A DNA stretch of 64,000 nucleotides from UBA2588 sp964343075 (lineage in GTDB: Bacteria > Chloroflexota > Dehalococcoidia > Lucifugimonadales > UBA3495): positions 11,278 through 75,277 of the forward strand of contig CAYFGT010000010.1 of the NCBI GenBank assembly GCA_964343075.1, given 5' to 3'. The notes beneath the pieces are model-generated. The model saw nothing but the letters and a program-made list of their open reading frames with translations, did not search any database and was not told the DNA's origin. Position 1 is the first letter of the stretch, and every line of letters begins with the position of its first letter. Shown one piece after another: positions 1-8,618 of this stretch. The position numbers and the translations under genes are program-made.

Positions 1-1121
1 ATGGTATTTGAATTCATAAAGTCATAAGGATTCCCAGGATCCGGCATTCGTTGTATCGCTCGGTCAAAATCTATTAATGAACGCCTTAAATCGGCATAGC
101 TAGAATCCAGCAACCCTTTGATAGGAACATCGACAAAATCAGGATCTCCATAATATTGATGTCGATCAGCAAAACATAACTTTAATGACTCCACTACTGA
201 ATGAATGTATGCAGCCGTGTTGTGTCCCATTTTTTTTAAATCCAACCCGGATACTATATTTAATGCTTGTAGCAATACAGGGCCTTGGGTCCAAGTATCT
301 GAAGAAAGCACTTTTGTCCCTTTATAATCTACACTTAACGGATCTTTTACTTGAACACTAAAAGATTTCAAATCTTCGAATGTTAATAATCCTCCGTTGT
401 CGGAGGAAAATCGTGCCATTTCCTTAGCTATGTCACCTTTGTATACAAGATCTCGTGCAGCTAAAATCTTCTCCTCTCGAGTACCTTGACAAGATTGTTC
501 AGCTACCACAAGTCTTTCGAATGTCCTAGCTAAATCTGGTTGAATTAAAATATCACCAGCTTCCAAGGTCTTACCATCTTTATAAAATATTTTCTCTGTA
601 CTCGCCCATTGTCGTATAGAAAATTCCGAAGAGTTCTTATCTTCATATTTGACAAATAAATTATGCAAAGAATGATGTATCGGAAATCCCGATTTAGCTA
701 CTCTGATAGCAGATGCAGATACTTCTTCAAAACTTTTCGTGCCATAAATTCTTAAGGCCGTTAACCACGCGTCTGCAGCTGAGGGCATCACTGTTCGTAA
801 GATCCCTTTAGGCAGAGTTCCTTTATGATGAGTATTGAAATATTCAATGGAAGCTGCTTGAGGCCAACTCCCTAATCCTGTAATACTCTTAGCTTCATTC
901 TTTTTATTATCATAGACTAATATCGGAGCCACTCCCCCAAAATTAGTAAACTGGGGCAATACAACATTAAGAACTAATCCAGCAGCAACACCTGCATCAG
1001 TCGCATTGCCTCCAGATTCCAATATGTCGTAACCCGCCATTGCTGCCAAATTATGTCCAGCAGATATTAAGTGGCTCGATGCCTGAATCAGCGGTCTATG
1101 AGTTCGTAATCCTAATGCCAT
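1..1121 (-). CDS. gamma-glutamyltransferase family protein, C-terminus cut off by window edge
   Basis: About 373 codons are open on the minus strand from an ATG at 1121 to the window edge with no stop. The N-terminal part has the gamma-glutamyltransferase signature GGNATDAGVAAGLVLNVV followed by a GG-rich turn, typical of the large subunit. The family cleaves gamma-glutamyl bonds (glutathione and related compounds) and matures by self-cleavage at a threonine; that residue would lie at or just beyond the edge, so catalytic competence cannot be judged. No signal peptide is evident, so a cytoplasmic member is likely, as in many marine heterotrophs. It lies downstream of, and on the same strand as, the MFS permease that follows. 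Confidence 0.85.
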   Translation of the reverse strand, partial: MALGLRTHRPLIQASSHLISAGHNLAAMAGYDILESGGNATDAGVAAGLVLNVVLPQFTNFGGVAPILVYDNKKNEAKSITGLGSWPQAASIEYFNTHHKGTLPKGILRTVMPSAADAWLTALRIYGTKSFEEVSASAIRVAKSGFPIHHSLHNLFVKYEDKNSSEFSIRQWASTEKIFYKDGKTLEAGDILIQPDLARTFERLVVAEQSCQGTREEKILAARDLVYKGDIAKEMARFSSDNGGLLTFEDLKSFSVQVKDPLSVDYKGTKVLSSDTWTQGPVLLQALNIVSGLDLKKMGHNTAAYIHSVVESLKLCFADRHQYYGDPDFVDVPIKGLLDSSYADLRRSLIDFDRAIQRMPDPGNPYDFMNSNT

Positions 1122-1199
1122 AACAACTCCTTAGTCTTCTTCGGCTACATTTGAAACCATTATAAGCAATTACCTAGAAAATTACATTCTCAAGTTAAT

Positions 1200-2396
1200 C
1201 TAAATTGGCTTTCTGGCAATCACTAAAAGTCCTAAACCTATGGTGCATATAAGTAAGAAAGTGATAAAAGCAAACTCATACGCTCCGGTAAGGTCGTACA
1301 CCAAGGCTGAAAACTGAGTTCCTATTGCGAAACCAAGCACTTGTGCAGTCCTACTCAAACCATATATTGAAGCCAATATGTTACGACCATAATAATCCGC
1401 CAATAAAATAGCGCTCAAGGTATTGATTCCTACTCCTGCTAACCCAAACGTCAAGCCCATTCCATACACAATCCAATTATTAAAAGGGAATATTACAAAT
1501 AATATCGCCACAATTAAGCTCAAATAAGTCATGACAGTAATTAATTTAGTGTTATATTTGTCTCCGAGTCTACCCCAAACAATCGAACCCACTGCACTCG
1601 AAAAAGCTACCAAACTCATTGCAGTCACCGAAACGTTATTTGAAAACCCTTTGTCCCCTAAGTATGAGACCACATGCAATATTGTCCCTGCCGTAGCTAT
1701 ACCGGTTAAGAAAAGCGATCCGAATACCAATACGAAAGACAACGATTTACGCGCTTTTTTCAGATCATCACGGTCAAATTTCAAGCCATTTTTTTGCCCA
1801 GTATCAATAGAATCCTGTTGATTTCTAAAGGGCACACAAACAAACGTAACCAGCGTCCCACCACAAAACATTAATACCCCAAGACCCAACCAAGCCTGCC
1901 TCCATCCAAACTCATTAATCACGTATGAAATCACTGGGACCAGTAGCATACATCCGATAGAACCCGCGAAGAACACAATTGACACAGCCATTCCTTTATT
2001 AGCAACAAAGGTCTTAGTAACAGTTGCAGCTGTGAACACTTTAGTTCCACCTTGGTCTACCATCCGCATAACAGTTAAAGCGACAGCGATCATAATGCCA
2101 ATTTGCACAAATGACATCACAACACAGCACAAAGCTACGATTGCGGTTGTTATCATAATCAAATATTTAGATCCTATACGATCATTTATCTGACCAGAAA
2201 CAGGGGCTAATAACGCTCCCAATATTGCACCAATCGTGGGAGGCAGAGAGATTGCAGTTCTCGACCAGTTGAGATCATGAGTCATCGCATCTATAAAAAC
2301 AGCCAATGTAATCATGGCAGTAGCCACATTAGCAAATTCGGTGGCCGAGCACGAGACCAAAATTCTAAACTTGTAAGGTATATTCAAATGCATCAT
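1200..2396 (-). CDS. MFS transporter (12-TM)
   Basis: A 398-residue, strongly hydrophobic protein with about 12 membrane segments. A motif-A-like loop (GQINDRIGSKYL) follows TM2 and a related loop (GRLGDKYNTK) lies between TM8 and TM9, as expected of the major facilitator superfamily. The N-terminal pattern with DLNWSRT after TM1 resembles the monocarboxylate/oxalate-formate branch. The substrate is unknown. It lies upstream of the gamma-glutamyltransferase gene on the same strand (78-base gap), so it may import a substrate or product of that enzyme, but this is only positional. No strong Shine-Dalgarno sequence precedes the ATGATG start. Confidence 0.9.
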   Translation of the reverse strand: MMHLNIPYKFRILVSCSATEFANVATAMITLAVFIDAMTHDLNWSRTAISLPPTIGAILGALLAPVSGQINDRIGSKYLIMITTAIVALCCVVMSFVQIGIMIAVALTVMRMVDQGGTKVFTAATVTKTFVANKGMAVSIVFFAGSIGCMLLVPVISYVINEFGWRQAWLGLGVLMFCGGTLVTFVCVPFRNQQDSIDTGQKNGLKFDRDDLKKARKSLSFVLVFGSLFLTGIATAGTILHVVSYLGDKGFSNNVSVTAMSLVAFSSAVGSIVWGRLGDKYNTKLITVMTYLSLIVAILFVIFPFNNWIVYGMGLTFGLAGVGINTLSAILLADYYGRNILASIYGLSRTAQVLGFAIGTQFSALVYDLTGAYEFAFITFLLICTIGLGLLVIARKPI

Positions 2397-2444
2397 CCAT
2401 GGTTACAATACGTTCCACTGTAACAACTTACCCACAATAACATA

Positions 2445-3137
2445 ATGAGGTACGATTTGGACACAATTCCTGAAGTGAGGATTCAATATTATGGCCATAG
2501 TTGTTTCCTTTTGTCGTTCAATAATGGATTCCGTATCCTCATTGATCCATACCGGAACCGATACGACCGTATCTGGTTTGCAAAGCTTTTACCTCAGATA
2601 AACTGTGATTTATGCCTGATTACCCATGCACATTTTGATCACGATGAGGTTAATATTCTTGAAGAAACATCGTCGATTTTGAGAGTTCCAGGAATTCTCA
2701 AAACGAATTCATTAACAGTCCATGGATTTCAAGATATTCATGCTGGACGTTCAGGAAAATTGAATTTTCCCAACATCATATATAAAATCGAAACATCAGA
2801 TATGTCTTTCGTTCACTGGGGGGATAATAGGCCAAATATTCCAAGAAATATCCATGATTCAATAAGTAACCCTGATGTTCTATTCCTTCCTTCAGATGAC
2901 ACACGGCATTTGCTATCATTTGAAGAAATAGAGGAGCTGATAATAACAATCAAACCTAAGATCGTGATCCCAATGCACTATTTTATTGAGGGAATATCAC
3001 ACAACCAAAATTCATTATTGAACATAACTGAGTGGTTGGAATCACGCAATGAGCCCAAGATGAATGTACCCGGAAGGATTAATATCAATAAAACCGCAAT
3101 CCCAGACAATACCGAAATCTGGATTATGAATTGTTAG
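2445..3137 (+). CDS. UlaG-like metallo-beta-lactamase-fold hydrolase
   Basis: A 230-residue protein with a metallo-beta-lactamase fold. The metal motif THAHFDHDE places ligands at His61, His63, Asp65 and His66; an early YGHSCFLL strand and a late PKIVIPMHYF strand carry the remaining usual His ligands. The overall pattern is closest to the UlaG/YtvH-like branch of metal-dependent hydrolases. The substrate is not predictable from sequence. It is followed after 12 bases by the dehalogenase-like hydrolase, preceded by a GGAG ribosome site, so the two are probably cotranscribed. Confidence 0.85.
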   Translation: MRYDLDTIPEVRIQYYGHSCFLLSFNNGFRILIDPYRNRYDRIWFAKLLPQINCDLCLITHAHFDHDEVNILEETSSILRVPGILKTNSLTVHGFQDIHAGRSGKLNFPNIIYKIETSDMSFVHWGDNRPNIPRNIHDSISNPDVLFLPSDDTRHLLSFEEIEELIITIKPKIVIPMHYFIEGISHNQNSLLNITEWLESRNEPKMNVPGRININKTAIPDNTEIWIMNC

Positions 3138-3149
3138 TAGGAGAATATA

Positions 3150-4016
3150 ATGTTTGAGAATTTTACAACACATACGATTAGCACCTCTGGAGCCAAAATC
3201 AATGCCGTTGTAGGAGGTGAAGGTCCTCCTTTACTAATGCTACATGGATTCCCAGAAACTCATACGATGTGGCACAAAGTTGCGCCCGAATTGGCGAAAG
3301 ACTTTACTTTGGTAATCCCGGACCTTCGAGGATACGGAGACAGTGAGAAAATCGGCAGTGACCCCTTGCATTATAACTATTCAAAACGAGCGATGGCACA
3401 GGATCAAGTAGAAGTAATGGAATATTTGGGCCATTCCAAGTTTTTCCTTGCTGGACATGATAGAGGAGCAAGAGTCTCTCATAGGCTAGCCAAAGACAAT
3501 CAAGAAAAAGTAGAAAAAATAATATTGTTAGACATCATACCCACAAGAGAGATGTTCAAACAGGTCAATCAGTCAATGGCAACTAGTAGTTACCATTGGT
3601 TTTTTCTTATTCAAGAGGAACCATTCCCCGAAACCTTGATAGGAGGGTCGGGGGAATATTATGTCAAATCTAGATTGAAATATATCAATGAGGGCTGCTT
3701 TACTGCTGAATCGATATCAGAATACGTGAGGTGCGGCACCGATCCAGGTACGATCCACGGATGGTGTGAAGACTACAGAGCCGGAGCATCGATCGATTTA
3801 GAGCACGATGAGGAAGATTTCGCCAATAAATTAAGAATGCCGTTAAGAGTACTTTGGAGTAGTGTCGGACACATGGGGAGAAATAACGATGTCATCACTG
3901 TATGGAAGGATTATGCTGATAATGTATCTGGGCATTCATTGGATTGTGGCCATTTCATTCCTGAAGAGCTTCCGAATGAAACATGTGCTGAATTTCGAGA
4001 ATTTTTTAAGTCCTGA
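3150..4016 (+). CDS. alpha/beta hydrolase, fluoroacetate/haloacetate dehalogenase type
   Basis: A 288-residue alpha/beta hydrolase. The nucleophile elbow GHDRGAR gives Asp104 with Arg105 and Arg108 positioned as the two carboxylate-binding arginines of fluoroacetate dehalogenases. Asp128 (LLDIIPT) and His268 (CGHF) complete the triad, and the halide pocket residues His149, Trp150 (SYHWFF) and Tyr209 (EDYRA) are all present. Together they match the DehH1/RPA1163-type enzymes that hydrolyse haloacetates to glycolate. The sequence is otherwise similar along its whole length, so the substrate is likely a small halo- or related carboxylate, though some relatives with this triad are epoxide hydrolases. 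It forms a pair with the upstream metallo-hydrolase. Confidence 0.88.
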   Translation: MFENFTTHTISTSGAKINAVVGGEGPPLLMLHGFPETHTMWHKVAPELAKDFTLVIPDLRGYGDSEKIGSDPLHYNYSKRAMAQDQVEVMEYLGHSKFFLAGHDRGARVSHRLAKDNQEKVEKIILLDIIPTREMFKQVNQSMATSSYHWFFLIQEEPFPETLIGGSGEYYVKSRLKYINEGCFTAESISEYVRCGTDPGTIHGWCEDYRAGASIDLEHDEEDFANKLRMPLRVLWSSVGHMGRNNDVITVWKDYADNVSGHSLDCGHFIPEELPNETCAEFREFFKS

Positions 4017-4019
4017 GCG

Positions 4020-4862
4020 TTAAATCCCCAACAATGCCCTTGGATTTGCATTGACAACTTTTGATATGTCGTCTTCTGTCATACCGCTTTCTTTTAGAAG
4101 CCCCATACCCATTCTAAATCCTTCTGCCGGCATCGGATGATAATTCTGCCCGAAATCAGTGCTAATAATCGAACGTTCAATTCCTATATGATACATAGCA
4201 GAAATTAATTCTTTTGGATCCAACCTATAAGTTGTTGGCATCATCACATGAATACAATGTTCAACGAACACACCTTTATCTGCAATTTCTTTCATTTGAT
4301 CCACTGTTATACCTGTCCAATGGGCCGAGGTTGTTCCATGAGTTAGTACCATCCTTTCTATTCCAGCATCAATCCCTGCTTCAACTAAAGAGAAACACTC
4401 CATCGTCGAGATATGACCAGTAGCCAATACCATGTCATATTCCTTAACAATATCTAAGATGTCATACACTTCTGACACTAGCTTCCCATCATCATCAATT
4501 ATGCTTATTCCTCCATCTAATCCTCTGTACTGTCGGTCGGATTTCGCAGAATAAGTGGGCATCCAAACAATTTTTGATCCCATTTTCGCAGAAGCATCTA
4601 CAGCAGATGGATTGAGGCCTCCGATCTCATAATCAGCACATATACCGCCTAACACATGAAAATCAGGGTATAACTGCCCAACTGTATATGCTAATGGCTG
4701 AGTAGGATATTCATGTGATTTCAAAATCAACCCTCCCATTCCCATAAAAGCAGCCTGTTCGACAATTTCAATGGCACTACTGCGCCTTTCTACTCTTGGG
4801 TCTGGGCTGAAATGGACGTGGATATCTACTGAACCTTTAACTATTTCATCGATAGCATTCAT
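4020..4862 (-). CDS. DUF6282-like amidohydrolase-fold protein
   Basis: A 280-residue protein beginning with a metal-type motif DIHVHFSPDP (His15, His17), followed by several spaced His/Asp motifs (KSHEYPTQP, ATGHIS, LTHGTTS, STDFGQNYHP) in the order of a TIM-barrel amidohydrolase. I associate this pattern with the DUF6282 family; the reaction is unknown. The stop is only four bases from the stop of the convergent dehalogenase gene. The divergent racemase-like gene starts 141 bases beyond its start codon, so the intervening region probably carries promoters for both. Confidence 0.65.
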   Translation of the reverse strand: MNAIDEIVKGSVDIHVHFSPDPRVERRSSAIEIVEQAAFMGMGGLILKSHEYPTQPLAYTVGQLYPDFHVLGGICADYEIGGLNPSAVDASAKMGSKIVWMPTYSAKSDRQYRGLDGGISIIDDDGKLVSEVYDILDIVKEYDMVLATGHISTMECFSLVEAGIDAGIERMVLTHGTTSAHWTGITVDQMKEIADKGVFVEHCIHVMMPTTYRLDPKELISAMYHIGIERSIISTDFGQNYHPMPAEGFRMGMGLLKESGMTEDDISKVVNANPRALLGI

Positions 4863-5003
4863 ACTCCATCCTCATATTTCAAGTGCTATTCATTATATAG
4901 CTACTAGTTTGCAAGTAAACCACGAAAACATTATCTTAAATTCATTCTGTTCATATTTACGAATTCAAGTTACAATTATTACGAATCACATCAACGAGGA
5001 CTC

Positions 5004-5648
5004 ATGAGAGTAGTAATAATACACGCATTACCAGAATCGATAGACCCTACCAAACTAGCATTTAACGAAATCTATCCTGAAGCTGAACTAATAACATTAT
5101 TCGATGAAGCTTTATTTAAAGACTTCTCTGGGGAGTTAACCCCCGCACTCAACGCACGAATGGTCGAGCTCATAAGATACGCAGAAAATTCTGGTGCAGA
5201 TGCAATAGGTTTAGCCTGTTCAGTATTTGCACCAGTGGTAGATTATGCGAAAAAAATTGTAGGTGTGCCTCTCACATCATCTTATGAACCTGTACTCAAT
5301 GCAATTCTAGAAAACAGTAACAACATCGGGGTGATATCAGGGGTTGAAAAAACCTTGCTAGATACCCAATTCTATCTGAATAAACAGGCCCAGATTGAAG
5401 GTAAAGACATCACCTCTCACCCTATATTGGCCACTACATTAATGGAAGCCATGAAAAATCCTGACAGAACTAAGTATAACGAAATCTTGGATGTAGCTCT
5501 AAGGGAATTACCCGAAAATGTTAATGACGTATTACTCAGCCAATTTTCAATGGCATCGTCCCTACACCACCTCAAAAACACAACTAACAGAAATTATTAC
5601 TCTCCTCCACATTGCACAGCCAATTGGTTCAAACAAACTCTTACTTAA
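5004..5648 (+). CDS. Asp/Glu racemase superfamily protein
   Basis: A 214-residue protein of the aspartate/glutamate/hydantoin racemase superfamily. The first catalytic-cysteine motif is present (GLACSVFAP, Cys72), and a GVPLTSSYEPVL stretch matches the half-site of the fold. The usual second cysteine near residue 180 is absent: the segment reads LLSQFSMASS. A single-cysteine site argues against a classical two-base racemase and for a decarboxylase- or isomerase-like role, as in arylmalonate decarboxylase and maleate isomerase relatives. A GAGGA ribosome site precedes the ATG. Confidence 0.7.
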   Translation: MRVVIIHALPESIDPTKLAFNEIYPEAELITLFDEALFKDFSGELTPALNARMVELIRYAENSGADAIGLACSVFAPVVDYAKKIVGVPLTSSYEPVLNAILENSNNIGVISGVEKTLLDTQFYLNKQAQIEGKDITSHPILATTLMEAMKNPDRTKYNEILDVALRELPENVNDVLLSQFSMASSLHHLKNTTNRNYYSPPHCTANWFKQTLT

Positions 5649-5699
5649 GCACTGCATCCAGTTGAAGTATCCTTAATAAACATGATATTATGAGTCAAA

Positions 5700-5836
5700 T
5701 TTAATAAGTCTTATCTTCTGGGAAGGTGGTTAAAATCCGCCACGGTTGCGCCACTGTAATCAATGAAAATTGTGAGTCAGGAACCAGGGTTAAGAAGGAA
5801 GTCTAGTCTGCGCAATACAGAATAATGACAACATCT
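5700..5836 (+). promoter_or_regulatory. cobalamin (B12) riboswitch
   Basis: The leader holds the ordered core of a cobalamin riboswitch: GGGAA followed by a GGTGG/CCGCC stem around TAAAAT (5725-5740), then GCGCCACTGTAAT (5748-5760), then the B12 box GAGTCAGGAACC (5774-5785). A Rho-independent terminator follows directly, so control is probably transcriptional, with expression off when cobalamin is bound. The downstream genes are a cluster-9 metal ABC transporter rather than a BtuFCD system, which points to cobalt uptake or another B12-linked metal need. Confidence 0.88.
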
Positions 5837-5837
5837 G

Positions 5838-5866
5838 AAACTTGCCGACGGGCAAGTTTTTTTTTT
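5838..5866 (+). terminator. Rho-independent terminator, riboswitch expression platform
   Basis: AAACTTGCC, a GACG loop and GGCAAGTTT form a stem followed by a run of ten T (5857-5866). It sits between the B12 box and the first structural gene, as the terminator of a transcriptional riboswitch should. Its position excludes the upstream ATG at 5825 as the real start of the transporter gene. Confidence 0.88.
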
Positions 5867-5899
5867 GATATTGAACCAGCACCAGGCAAAGGAATAAAA

Positions 5900-6892
5900 A
5901 TGTCCCACATCTACAAACTCGCACTATTTGTTGCTCTATTAACAGTGATAGGGTGTAGCGGTAATAGCACTGCAAATAGCGACTTGGTTGCAGTGACAAG
6001 CATCTCACCCATTACAAGCATCGCAGAATCTATCGCAGGAAACAAAATTGAAGTAATCGGATTAGTGCCTGAAGGAGAAAATTCTCACGAATTTGATCCG
6101 CCACCATCTGTAGTAACAATCCTAGAAAAAGCGAATATTATCATTGTAAATGGATTCAATTTAGAAACCAATGTTATTGAACTATCCCAAAATAGCAAGA
6201 AAGATGATACTGACATCGTATTACTAGCCGATCTACATATTCCTGAAAGCAATTACAAATATGATTTTTCGTTTCCTAAAGAAAATGGTCATCCAAACCC
6301 TCACACATGGACAGATCCTATATTAGGACTTACATTCGCTGAAGAGATAAAGAATCGATTTTCTGAATTGGATCCGGATAATCGCGATTACTATCAAAGG
6401 AATTTTGATAGTTTCAAGGTGCGTATTATGGACTTAGATCACTTGATCAGAAAATCTGTAGGTACCATCCCCTCTCAAAATCGCAAGTTACTTACATATC
6501 ATGACTCGTTCCCGTATTTTGCCGAAAGATATGGACTGGAAATTATCGGCGCCATACAACCTTCAGACTTCTCCGAACCCACTCCTAGAGAAGTCATAGA
6601 GCTTATAAAGCAAATCAACAAATATAATGTACCAGCCATTTTCGGTTCTGAAGTTTTCCCCAGTCCTATCTTGACTCAGCTGGCTAAAGAATCAAACGCC
6701 ACCTACATAGATGAATTGAGGGACGATGACCTCCCTGGAGAACCCGGAGATTCGGGGCATTCCTATTTTGGATTGCTTATTTATGATTTAGAAGTTATAG
6801 TACGAGGCCTTGGAGGAGATACCACAGGAATCCAAGATTTCGACGTTTCTCCCACTTTCGAAGGTCACAGCAAAACTACCTACCCTCAATAG
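5900..6892 (+). CDS. metal ABC transporter substrate-binding lipoprotein (ZnuA/TroA family)
   Basis: Start chosen at 5900 because AAAGGA precedes it at good spacing and the resulting 330-residue protein opens with a lipoprotein signal peptide ending in the lipobox VIGC (Cys19). The cluster-9 binding-protein fold is clear. Putative metal ligands are His63 (SHEFDPPPS), His135 (NPHTWTDP), His201 (TYHDSF) and Asp271 (YIDEL), the His3Asp set seen in TroA/PsaA/ZnuA relatives. The His-rich loop typical of ZnuA is missing. It is the first gene of a three-gene importer operon under a B12 riboswitch, so cobalt is a reasonable candidate substrate; zinc and manganese remain possible. Confidence 0.9.
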   Translation: MSHIYKLALFVALLTVIGCSGNSTANSDLVAVTSISPITSIAESIAGNKIEVIGLVPEGENSHEFDPPPSVVTILEKANIIIVNGFNLETNVIELSQNSKKDDTDIVLLADLHIPESNYKYDFSFPKENGHPNPHTWTDPILGLTFAEEIKNRFSELDPDNRDYYQRNFDSFKVRIMDLDHLIRKSVGTIPSQNRKLLTYHDSFPYFAERYGLEIIGAIQPSDFSEPTPREVIELIKQINKYNVPAIFGSEVFPSPILTQLAKESNATYIDELRDDDLPGEPGDSGHSYFGLLIYDLEVIVRGLGGDTTGIQDFDVSPTFEGHSKTTYPQ

Positions 6893-6894
6893 AT

Positions 6895-7680
6895 ATGCTT
6901 TACCATAATTCAACCAAAATATCGGATGATTTAATCAAATTTGATCACGTTAGTGGTGGATATAACGGTGAATTAACCTTAAATAATATCGACTTAATAA
7001 TTCACAGAGGAGAATTCGTAGGTATGCTAGGCCCAAGCGGTTCTGGCAAAACCACGTTATTGAAATCTGTTCTTGGGGATATCCGTATATACAATGGAAC
7101 AATCATTATTAACGGTACGAATAACAATAACCATGGACTAAATATTGGATATGTTCCTCAATTGGAAACCATAGATTGGAATTTCCCGATTACTGTACGG
7201 CAACTAATTGGAATGGGAGTAATACGTACCAGCAAGTATTTCCCGTGGATTAACAAAGAACAAAAACTAGCCGTCGATGCGGTTAGTAATAGACTAGGGC
7301 TAGAAGATCTCATGAACAGACAAATCAGAGAATTGTCAGGTGGTCAACAGCAACGAACTTTCTTAGGAAGGGCACTTGTGTCAAACCCTGATATTCTAAT
7401 ACTTGATGAACCTACAAGCGGAGTGGATATTCGCACCAAAGAAGAGATCATGGGTATTCTGAATTCACTGAATCACCAGGGTGTCACAATATTAATGACC
7501 ACTCATGAAATAAATTCGGTGGCATCTCAATTACCCAGAGTCATCTGTTTAAAAAATTCAATCATCGCCGATGGTCCTCCCAAAGAAATATTCACTGAAG
7601 ACAATTTTTATGCTACCTACGGTGCCGCTGTGAAAACAATAGACCATGAAGGAAACAAATTTGTAATTGAGATGTTGTGA
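6895..7680 (+). CDS. metal ABC transporter ATPase (ZnuC/TroB type)
   Basis: A 261-residue ABC ATPase: Walker A GPSGSGKT (residues 46-53), Q-loop near VPQLETIDWNFP, signature LSGGQ (147-151), Walker B ILILDE (167-172) and an H-loop TTHE. The VPQ...DWNFP stretch after Walker A is characteristic of Zn/Mn-type cluster-9 importers. It starts two bases after the stop of the binding protein and its stop is directly in frame with the following permease frame, so the three genes are translationally close. It powers import through the membrane permease that follows. Confidence 0.92.
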   Translation: MLYHNSTKISDDLIKFDHVSGGYNGELTLNNIDLIIHRGEFVGMLGPSGSGKTTLLKSVLGDIRIYNGTIIINGTNNNNHGLNIGYVPQLETIDWNFPITVRQLIGMGVIRTSKYFPWINKEQKLAVDAVSNRLGLEDLMNRQIRELSGGQQQRTFLGRALVSNPDILILDEPTSGVDIRTKEEIMGILNSLNHQGVTILMTTHEINSVASQLPRVICLKNSIIADGPPKEIFTEDNFYATYGAAVKTIDHEGNKFVIEML

Positions 7681-7700
7681 GTTAATCACCATGCATATAC

Positions 7701-7706
7701 AGGAGG
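7701..7706 (+). promoter_or_regulatory. strong Shine-Dalgarno AGGAGG deciding a noncanonical start
   Basis: A perfect AGGAGG lies 52 bases before the first ATG of the permease frame, too far to serve it. The only codon at near-usable spacing in frame is ATT at 7711 (spacing four bases). No ATG, GTG or TTG occurs in this frame between the previous gene's stop and 7759. The site therefore argues for AUU initiation. Confidence 0.65.
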
Positions 7707-7710
7707 AATT

Positions 7711-8559
7711 ATTTTCACGTTATTAGAGCCCCTACAGTATGAGTTCTTTGTTAAAGCCATGATTTGTGCCCTGCTAGTAGGAATGTTATGCGGGGTCATC
7801 GGTGTATATATAGTGTTACGAGGAATGTCTTATATTGGGCATGGGTTATCACATGCAATTTTCGGCGGAGCAGTCGTATCGTCCCTAATGTCTATCAATT
7901 TTTTTATAGGTGCAAGTGTTTGGGGATTCATTTCAGCTCTCCTGATCAATTTAGCAACTAAGAAGCAAACCATCGGAGCAGACGCTGCTATAGGTATAAT
8001 CACAACTGCGAGCTTTGCACTTGGAATAGCTATCATCAGTAGGTTCAAGACGTTCACACGGGGATTTGATGCAGCTTTATTTGGTAATGTACTGGGGATA
8101 ACTAATGCTGATCTCATAGCAGTTATATTCGTTACCTTATCTGCGTTAACAATTGTTTTAGTATTTTACAAGCAACTATTATTTGCAACCTTCGATTATG
8201 AGGTAGCCAAATATTACGGTGTTCCTGTCCTATGGATAGACGTAATGTTCTCAATGACTCTTGCCGCTACTATAGTCGTATCAATGCAAGTTTTAGGGGT
8301 GACCCTTATCGCCGCTGCGGTTGTTATACCAGCTGTGGTCTCTAGATTACTCACAAATAATTTTCTATACATGTTGATATATTCCACAATTATCGGGGGG
8401 TTATGCGGGTTGTTTGGAATCTATCTAAGTTATTATTTAGATATCGCTTCCGGCGCATCCGTTGTCTTGTTGTCGTCTTTGCTATTTTTGGTTGCACTGC
8501 TATATTCCACCTATAGAGATAAGATCTCACGAACGATAACTATCAAAAAAACCAAATAA
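7711..8559 (+). CDS. metal ABC transporter permease (ZnuB/TroC type), probable ATT start
   Basis: A membrane permease with 7-9 hydrophobic segments. The conserved family block VLRGMSYIGHGLSHAIFGG follows TM1. Starting at the first ATG (7759) would remove the family-typical N-terminus LLEPLQYEFF and leave a clipped first helix. Extending in frame to ATT at 7711, four bases after AGGAGG, restores it and gives about 282 residues. AUU is a rare but known initiation codon (infC). This is the third gene of the B12-riboswitch operon. The coding frame is certain; the start codon is an inference. Confidence 0.82.
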   Translation: MFTLLEPLQYEFFVKAMICALLVGMLCGVIGVYIVLRGMSYIGHGLSHAIFGGAVVSSLMSINFFIGASVWGFISALLINLATKKQTIGADAAIGIITTASFALGIAIISRFKTFTRGFDAALFGNVLGITNADLIAVIFVTLSALTIVLVFYKQLLFATFDYEVAKYYGVPVLWIDVMFSMTLAATIVVSMQVLGVTLIAAAVVIPAVVSRLLTNNFLYMLIYSTIIGGLCGLFGIYLSYYLDIASGASVVLLSSLLFLVALLYSTYRDKISRTITIKKTK

Positions 8560-8618
8560 TATGAATATTTGGAAATATAAACTATAATGCCTGAATAATT
8601 TAATAACAGATCATTTAA

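Noticed and set aside
5825..5899. Upstream ATG start of the metal-binding protein
   Set aside because: It would place the N-terminus inside the riboswitch terminator; the ATG at 5900 has a ribosome site and gives a proper lipoprotein signal.
7691..7726. 11-codon ORF (ATG to TAG) before the metal permease
   Set aside because: Its own start has no ribosome site and it contains the AGGAGG that most likely serves the permease; it is in a different frame and too short to support.
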